Origin: Candidatus Magasanikiibacteriota bacterium
Lineage (GTDB): Bacteria; Patescibacteriota; Patescibacteriia; Magasanikbacterales; GWA2-37-8
Length of the DNA stretch: 8,215 nucleotides
Direction: 5' to 3'
NCBI GenBank assembly: GCA_903858555.1
Contig: CAIOJG010000143.1
Span: 1 to 8,215 of the forward strand
The position numbers were made by a program, and so were the translations under genes. The notes below the pieces were generated by a model that worked only from the letters and a program-made list of their open reading frames with translations, had not been told where the DNA came from and ran no database searches. This document shows positions 3,304-8,215 of the stretch, piece by piece. The first letter of the stretch is position 1. Every line of letters starts with the position of its first letter.

Positions 3304-6090
3304 ATGTTGTTCGATAAACAAACACCATTACCACTTTTAACTTGCTCGGTTTGCCGCTCCACCGGCTATGTTGGGATGTCCAAATGCCCACAGTGCGCTG
3401 GGATGTCGACCGGTTTTGCGGTGCGCGGTCACTGGTTGTTTTGGTTTTATCCGTTGACTCGTTTTCATCTCGCTTTGGCGCAATCACGACGGATGTTTAA
3501 TAAGTTTCGTTTTGTTACAGTTTTGTTACTGTGGTTGACGCTTTGGGGTTGGGCAATATTTTTTGAAGCGCGGTCTTTGACAAACTTTAAAGCCTTTGAT
3601 TTAATGGATATTTCGTTTTGGATTTCATTATTCACCAATTTACATGGCTTAAATGGAATATTATTTTATATTGGCGCTTGTAGTTTATGTTATCTTTGGT
3701 ACCGTTCGATTGTAGAAGGAATTAAAAAAGATCAGGTAGAGCGTTATCATTATAGTCAGTATGGGCCGGAAGTGGATGATAAATTTTCAGTGACCGATTG
3801 GATAATGGCTAAAAAAGTAAAAACAAAGAAAAAAGTAAACATTTCAGAAACTTTTACTGATGAAGCTTTAAAGGTTTTGTCCGATGCTTACTCAGTGGCA
3901 GATAACAGTGGAAAAAATGAAGTCACGCCGGAGCATCTTTTTTATGCGTTGCTTGGTGCCAATCGTATTTCCAATGTTTTTGTGCGTTTGGCTATTCCCT
4001 CAAGTTCTTTGCAAAAAAGTTTGCAGAATGTTTTGGGTGCGACACCAACCGACCAACCTAAGAATAAATTATCCATGCCGCTAGTATCGCCGGATTTTCA
4101 ACAGGTCTTGTTTAATGCTTATGAAGAGGCTTACGCCGCTCATCAAGAATATGTTAGTGTGACCGAATTGTTACTGGCAACTATAAAACAATCGCCAAAA
4201 TTACAAGAATTATTATTTGATTTGGCTGTCGATAAACAAAAATTATTAAACGTAGTAGAGTGGGCGAGAATTCGTGAGCGTCTTTATCGTCAATATGTAA
4301 AATTCAGTCACGCTGCTTCTCGTCGCAATGATAAAGGCATGGATAAAGCTATGACCGCGGTGCAAACTCCATTTTTAAATAGTCTCAGTGAAGACCTGAC
4401 AATTTTGGCACAATATGGTCATTTAGAATCTTGTGTGGCTCGTGAAACCGAAATGGAAGAAATCTTTAGAGTGGTAGAAGGTGGTGGAGAAAATGTAATT
4501 TTAGTGGGTGAACATGGTGTAGGTAAAGGAACGATTATTGATGGATTGGCGCAAAAGATGGTGGAAGATGATGTACCGGATCGTTTGAAGGATAAGCGTT
4601 TCGTGCATTTGAGCGTGCCAAAACTTTTGGCTGGCACAACTCCGGCCGGAGCGGTGGAGCGTTTGATTGGTGTGATGCGAGATATTGGTCGCGCGGGCAA
4701 TGTTATTTTGTTTATTAGTAATATCCACGAATTGACCGGTGTGTCCGCTGGTGGCGAAAGTGGTAGTTTGGATGTGGCGGGTACTTTAAATGAGTATTTG
4801 AGTAAAGGACAGTTTTTGACTTTTGCCACAACGACACCGGACGAATATTCTCGTCATATTGTCAGTTCGCCACTGGGAAATTTATTTGCCAAAGTGGAAG
4901 TAAAAGAAATGGATGAAAATCAGGCCATTCAAGTTTTAGAGTCTAAGGTTGGTTCGGTAGAATATAAACAGAATATCTTTTTTTCTTATGACGCGGTTGC
5001 TAAATCCGTTCAGTTGGCAACTAGATTTTTACATGAAACATATTTACCGGGTAGTGCGCAGGAGCTGATGATTGAAGCAGCTTCATATGCGCGTAATAAA
5101 AAAGGTATAAATAGTTATGTGACCGGTGAAGAAGTGGGTGCGGTAGTATCGCAAAAAACCGGCGTGCCCGTGACTACAGTGACTGCTGACGAAAGTACAA
5201 AATTGATGCACTTGGAAGAAACTATGCATCAGCGCGTGATTGGCCAAGGTGAAGCGGTTGATTTGGTGGCCAACGCTTTACGTCGTGCCCGTGCCGAGAT
5301 TCGTTCGACCACTCGTCCAATCGCCAACTTTTTATTTATGGGACCAACCGGTGTGGGAAAAACCGAGCTCGCCAAAACGATTGCCGAAGTATATTTTGGC
5401 GGTGAAGAACGAATGGTGCGTTTGGATATGAGTGAATACCAAGATAAATCGAGTATTTATCGTCTCATTGGTGCACCCGGAGAAAAAGGTAGTGGTATGT
5501 TGACCGAGGCAATTCGCCGCAGTCCATTTTCACTTTTGCTTTTGGATGAAATGGAAAAAGCGGATAAAGATATTTTAAATTTATTTTTACAGGTGATGGA
5601 TGATGGTCGTTTGACTGATAGTGTGGGGCGGGTAGTGGATTTTACCAATGTGATTTTGATCGCGACTACCAATGCCGGCACCCAATATGTAGCTGAACAA
5701 TTAAAAGCGGGTACGACTACTGAAAAAATAAAAGAAAATTTATTACATGGTGAACTAAAACAATATTTCCGCCCAGAGTTTTTAAATCGTTTTGATGGTA
5801 TCGTTTTGTTTAAATCTTTAAATCGTGAAGATATTATTCAGGTGGCTGGTCTGATGTTGAAACGCGTGTCCAAAGATTTAGAAGCCAAAGGAATGAATTT
5901 GACGATTGAACCGGCGGCTATGGAATTTTTGGCGGACGTTGGTTTTGATCCGGAATTTGGTGCCCGTCCAATGCGTCGTGCTTTGCAAGAGCGCGTGGAA
6001 AATAAATTGGCGGAATTGCTTATTTCTGGTAAGGTGAAACGAGGCGACACAATTACGATTGGCGCCGGCGGAGAGATTCGCGTTTCTTAA
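3304..6090 (+). CDS. Membrane-anchored ClpC-like double AAA+ ATPase with zinc-ribbon N-terminus
   Basis: The 928-residue product is a Clp/Hsp100 relative with added membrane parts. In order: a CxxC-x10-CxxC zinc ribbon (C14, C17, C28, C31); hydrophobic spans at about 70-88 and 117-134; a Lys-rich linker; a double Clp N domain (about 180-325, with VTPEHLFYALL and VSVTELLLATI); AAA domain 1 (about 370-600); AAA domain 2 (about 650-928). Domain 2 is intact: Walker A GPTGVGKT (680-687), Walker B LLLLDE (744-749), sensor TTNAG, arginine finger R829 in FLNRF, sensor-2 R888 in GAR. Domain 1 is degenerate: GEHGVGKGT (402-410) and ISN in place of IDE (471-473). Its RRF finger is replaced by NLF, and both pore loops lack tyrosine. 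No ClpC middle domain and no IGF/LGF ClpP-docking tripeptide is evident. Substrate remodelling at the membrane without ClpP is my inference. Confidence 0.93.
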   Translation: MLFDKQTPLPLLTCSVCRSTGYVGMSKCPQCAGMSTGFAVRGHWLFWFYPLTRFHLALAQSRRMFNKFRFVTVLLLWLTLWGWAIFFEARSLTNFKAFDLMDISFWISLFTNLHGLNGILFYIGACSLCYLWYRSIVEGIKKDQVERYHYSQYGPEVDDKFSVTDWIMAKKVKTKKKVNISETFTDEALKVLSDAYSVADNSGKNEVTPEHLFYALLGANRISNVFVRLAIPSSSLQKSLQNVLGATPTDQPKNKLSMPLVSPDFQQVLFNAYEEAYAAHQEYVSVTELLLATIKQSPKLQELLFDLAVDKQKLLNVVEWARIRERLYRQYVKFSHAASRRNDKGMDKAMTAVQTPFLNSLSEDLTILAQYGHLESCVARETEMEEIFRVVEGGGENVILVGEHGVGKGTIIDGLAQKMVEDDVPDRLKDKRFVHLSVPKLLAGTTPAGAVERLIGVMRDIGRAGNVILFISNIHELTGVSAGGESGSLDVAGTLNEYLSKGQFLTFATTTPDEYSRHIVSSPLGNLFAKVEVKEMDENQAIQVLESKVGSVEYKQNIFFSYDAVAKSVQLATRFLHETYLPGSAQELMIEAASYARNKKGINSYVTGEEVGAVVSQKTGVPVTTVTADESTKLMHLEETMHQRVIGQGEAVDLVANALRRARAEIRSTTRPIANFLFMGPTGVGKTELAKTIAEVYFGGEERMVRLDMSEYQDKSSIYRLIGAPGEKGSGMLTEAIRRSPFSLLLLDEMEKADKDILNLFLQVMDDGRLTDSVGRVVDFTNVILIATTNAGTQYVAEQLKAGTTTEKIKENLLHGELKQYFRPEFLNRFDGIVLFKSLNREDIIQVAGLMLKRVSKDLEAKGMNLTIEPAAMEFLADVGFDPEFGARPMRRALQERVENKLAELLISGKVKRGDTITIGAGGEIRVS

Positions 6091-6105
6091 GTTCTGAAAT
6101 GGTTT

Positions 6106-7161
6106 ATGATATATTTTTTAGTTGCAACACTGCTAAGTTTTGTACTCACTTTGGTGGTCAGGATGGCCTCACAAAAATTGAAAATTTTTGATCGTCCGGA
6201 CGCACAGCGTAAATTACACAAAACACCAACACCGCTTTTGGGTGGAACAGCGATTTTTTTGGCTTTTTGGGCCGTAGTTTTTTATTTATACAATTTTACA
6301 AATATTGTATTTAAACATTTTAGTTTGCGTCAATTGGTTTTAATTTTCTTGGCTGGCCTAGTGCTGGTCGTAATGGGTTATTTTGATGATAAAAATGGTT
6401 TGAAGTATCACTGGCGCTTGATTGTGTCGGTGGTGGCAGTGCTTTTAGTATTGTCTGGTGGCTTAAATTTTGATGGTGTCACCAATCCGTTTGGTGGAAC
6501 GCTTGGCTTAGATTTTTTAAAAATACACTCAGATTTTTTTGGCACGATCTTGGTGGGGGCAAATATTTTGGCCTTTTTATGGTTGCTGGGTATGATTTAT
6601 ACAGTAAAGATTTTAGATGGACTGGACGGTCTTGCGACCGGTGTGTCGGCAATTGGTGCTTTGGCGATTGCCGCATTAGCGGGTGGTACGACTAAATTTT
6701 TTCAACCAGACGTGGCAGTAGTGGCTTTGGTTTTGGCCGGTGCCTGTGTAGGATTTTTAATTTTAAATTTTCATCCCGCTAAAATATTTTTGGGTGAAGG
6801 CGGTGGCCAATTTTTGGGCTTGATGCTTGGTACTCTGGCGATTGTGGCTGGGAGTAAAATCGGTATTGCTTTACTCGTAATGGCCTTGCCGATTATGGAT
6901 TTATTGTGGGTGATGGGGGAAAGATTTTTTGGTGGTCAATCTGTCGCGATTGGAGATCGTCGTCATTTACATTTTCGTTTGCTAGACGGTGGGCTGAATC
7001 ATCGTTTGGCGGTTTTGGTATACTATATAATTTCCGCTTTGTTTGGTTTTTCCGCTTTATTTATGAGCAGTGGCTTTAAAGTGGTAACTTTGGTATTATT
7101 AGTTATAGCGATTGTTTGTTTGGAATTATTTTTTTCAAAAAAATCTTATGTCCAAAAGTAA
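6106..7161 (+). CDS. MraY/WecA-family polyprenyl-phosphate sugar-1-phosphate transferase
   Basis: Family members move a sugar 1-phosphate from a UDP-sugar to undecaprenyl phosphate in the membrane, the first lipid step in peptidoglycan, teichoic acid or O-antigen synthesis. The 351-residue product is highly hydrophobic with about ten spans. It carries DRPDAQRKLHKTPTPLLGG (about 29-47), the acidic pair YFDD (D94, D95), ILDGLDGLATG (169-179) and FHPAKIFLGEGGGQFLG. GDRRHLHFRLL lies in the last third (H287, H289). The family's usual GDSGS is here GEGGG, with Glu231 at the metal-binding Asp, and the usual Asn before DGLDG is Lys168. The HLHFRLL form is closer to WecA/TagO than MraY, so the substrate is probably a UDP-HexNAc, but that is not settled. 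It begins 15 bases after the AAA+ gene. A different-frame ATG at 6099 gives no comparable protein. Confidence 0.9.
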   Translation: MIYFLVATLLSFVLTLVVRMASQKLKIFDRPDAQRKLHKTPTPLLGGTAIFLAFWAVVFYLYNFTNIVFKHFSLRQLVLIFLAGLVLVVMGYFDDKNGLKYHWRLIVSVVAVLLVLSGGLNFDGVTNPFGGTLGLDFLKIHSDFFGTILVGANILAFLWLLGMIYTVKILDGLDGLATGVSAIGALAIAALAGGTTKFFQPDVAVVALVLAGACVGFLILNFHPAKIFLGEGGGQFLGLMLGTLAIVAGSKIGIALLVMALPIMDLLWVMGERFFGGQSVAIGDRRHLHFRLLDGGLNHRLAVLVYYIISALFGFSALFMSSGFKVVTLVLLVIAIVCLELFFSKKSYVQK

Positions 7162-7618
7162 AAAATTTGAATTTAAACAAGCTTACATTTTTATAGTAAT
7201 TGTGGTGCTAGCTTTAGTTTTAAAATTATACCAAACTTATTATTGGCCGACAGTAACGGTAAAAATGCACAATACGCAAATAAAAGTTTTGGTGGCGGAT
7301 AATCAAAAACATTGGGAAAAGGGTGTTGGCGGACGAGATAATTTAGGAGAATATGGCGGAATGTTATTTATTTTTCCGGAAACCTCTCAACATATTTTTG
7401 TGATGCGCGATACTAAATTTTCTCTGGATATGGTTTGGCTGAAAAAGGGAGAAGTGGTGGATATTGCCCCAAACGTGCCTACCGAACTTGGCCGTACCGA
7501 AGAACAACTGACCCAATATTTGGCGCGCGATGTGTCCAATATGGTATTGGAAATGCCGGCTGGTTCGGCACAAAACTATGGTTTGAAAATAGGGGATAAA
7601 GTGGAAATATCAAAATAA
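7148..7618 (+). CDS. Membrane-anchored DUF192 domain protein
   Basis: The 156-residue product has a Lys-rich start, one hydrophobic span (about 12-28) and then a complete DUF192 domain outside the membrane. Visible signatures are the KGVGGRDNLGEYGGMLFIFP segment, FVMRDTKFSLDMVWLKKGEVVDI (the family's FWMKN...PLD...V pattern) and MVLEMPAGSAQNYGLKIGDKVEI at the end. The biochemical role of DUF192 is not established; members are often secreted or anchored. I chose the ATG at 7148, which overlaps the end of the transferase gene by 14 bases, a usual arrangement for coupled translation. An in-frame TTG at 7112 would extend the overlap and is less likely. MRDTK where many members have MKNT is a mild variation. 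Confidence 0.9.
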   Translation: MSKSKKFEFKQAYIFIVIVVLALVLKLYQTYYWPTVTVKMHNTQIKVLVADNQKHWEKGVGGRDNLGEYGGMLFIFPETSQHIFVMRDTKFSLDMVWLKKGEVVDIAPNVPTELGRTEEQLTQYLARDVSNMVLEMPAGSAQNYGLKIGDKVEISK

Positions 7619-7628
7619 TAAACTAAGT

Positions 7629-8120
7629 ATGTTTAAAATAAGAAGATTGAAAAGTTCTGATGCTAAAAAATTTCACCAACTTAGACTTGCTGGTTTATTG
7701 ACTGATCCAGAATCTTTTGCTAGTGATTTAAACAGTGAAAAGAAAAAGAAAATAGCAGATGTTAAATCTAGCTTAAAAGAAAATTTTCTTATCGGTGCAT
7801 TTGATGGTGCAAATTTAGTTGGTAGTACCGCTGTCTATGGTTTTCGTTTTGTTAGCATGTCTCACAAAGGCAAAATTGGTTTTACCTATGTGTTGCCAGA
7901 ATTTAGAAGATTTGGTTTGGGAAGAAAATTGATGGAATTTGCATTGGTGCAGGCGCGCAAGATGCGTTTCGATCAGGTACAATTAGATGTTGTGGTAGGC
8001 AATAATCCAGCAATAAGACTATATAAATCATTGGGCTTTGTTAAGTGGGGAACAGAGAAAAAGGCCATTAAAATAGGCAAAAAATATCTGGATGAGATTC
8101 ATATGGCTAAGTTTTTTTAG
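7629..8120 (+). CDS. GNAT-family N-acetyltransferase
   Basis: The 163-residue product matches the GNAT fold, which transfers an acetyl group from acetyl-CoA to an amine. The N-terminal strand FKIRRLKSSDAKKFHQLRL, a central GAFDGANLVGSTAVYG strand pair, and the acetyl-CoA pyrophosphate-binding loop RRFGLG (R93-G98, the [RQ]xxGx[GA] motif) after YVLPEF are all visible. NNPAIRLYKSLGF follows as motif B. Length is normal and nothing is broken. The substrate cannot be inferred. The enzyme could act on a protein N-terminus, an antibiotic or a small metabolite. It begins 10 bases after the DUF192 gene and is probably the last gene of the operon. I see no clear terminator after it. It lacks an upstream Shine-Dalgarno. 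Confidence 0.92.
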   Translation: MFKIRRLKSSDAKKFHQLRLAGLLTDPESFASDLNSEKKKKIADVKSSLKENFLIGAFDGANLVGSTAVYGFRFVSMSHKGKIGFTYVLPEFRRFGLGRKLMEFALVQARKMRFDQVQLDVVVGNNPAIRLYKSLGFVKWGTEKKAIKIGKKYLDEIHMAKFF

Positions 8121-8131
8121 CACTTTTGGTC

Positions 8132-8215
8132 ATGCCCGCTGAAGCCTACAGAGAGCACCTCGAGCGGAAATTATCGCCCATACCTGTTAAAAACTCATCG
8201 AAAGTAATTCAAAGA
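8132..8215 (+). CDS. Possible start of another gene (28 codons, runs off right edge)
   Basis: An ATG at 8132 opens a frame that stays open to the window end, giving MPAEAYREHLERKLSPIPV and nine more residues. Codons here (GCC, CTC, GAG, CGG) are richer in GC than the operon upstream. There is no Shine-Dalgarno, promoter or homology I can recognise, and the alternative that this is non-coding sequence with a chance frame is serious. Confidence 0.3.
   Translation, partial: MPAEAYREHLERKLSPIPVKNSSKVIQR

Noticed and set aside
4419..4829. Open frame of 136 codons on the minus strand inside the AAA+ gene
   Set aside because: It is an antisense shadow of conserved AAA+ coding sequence, with a low-complexity Ser/Thr/Pro-rich product and no start signals.
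7112..7147. TTG start at 7112 for the DUF192 gene
   Set aside because: The ATG at 7148 gives a normal Lys-rich start before the membrane anchor and a usual 14-base overlap.
1..8215. tRNA, rRNA, riboswitch, CRISPR array, insertion sequence or phage genes
   Set aside because: No cloverleaf, conserved rRNA segment, repeat-spacer pattern, transposase or integrase was seen.

Overview
The window looks like chromosomal DNA of an AT-rich bacterium, most likely a member of the Candidate Phyla Radiation (Patescibacteria, Parcubacteria-like). This assignment is inferred from gene content: an mraZ-rsmH-ftsL cluster cut short by a terminator, a membrane-anchored ClpC-like AAA+ protein with a zinc-ribbon N-terminus, a MraY/WecA-type transferase with the variant motif LGEGG, and mostly weak Shine-Dalgarno signals. 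The standard code fits: TAA, TAG and TGA all act as stops, so this is not a TGA-recoded lineage.

Layout. Positions 1-351 (minus strand) hold the N-terminal 117 codons of an unrecognised hydrophilic protein with its own promoter. The divergent intergenic region (352-585) holds one exact DnaA-box match and, just upstream of mraZ, a sigma70-type promoter embedded in a 10-bp-phased array of MraZ boxes. mraZ, rsmH and an ftsL-like gene follow as a compact operon that ends at a 9-bp hairpin with a T-tract (2306-2330). A separate monocistronic cassette (about 2339-2903) carries one unrecognised 124-codon gene. It has its own extended -10 promoter, the only near-consensus Shine-Dalgarno in the window, richer GC, a GC hairpin and a very stable 64-nt terminator hairpin. 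An extended -10 promoter immediately after that terminator starts a second operon: a small membrane protein, the 928-residue membrane AAA+ protein, a polyprenyl-phosphate sugar-1-phosphate transferase relative, a membrane-anchored DUF192 protein and a GNAT acetyltransferase. The right edge (8121-8215) may hold the start of another gene.

How the genes fit together. The first operon is autoregulated division control: MraZ represses it, RsmH methylates 16S rRNA and FtsL is a divisome subunit. The second operon is envelope-centred, since four of its five products are predicted to be membrane proteins. Its central AAA+ protein has an intact second ATPase ring. The first ring has lost its Walker B acidic residues and arginine-finger pair, both pore loops lack the substrate-gripping aromatic residue, and no ClpP-docking tripeptide is visible. 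It is therefore probably not a conventional Clp unfoldase. With the tightly coupled small membrane protein (1-bp gap) it is the best candidate here for an undescribed membrane-associated machine.
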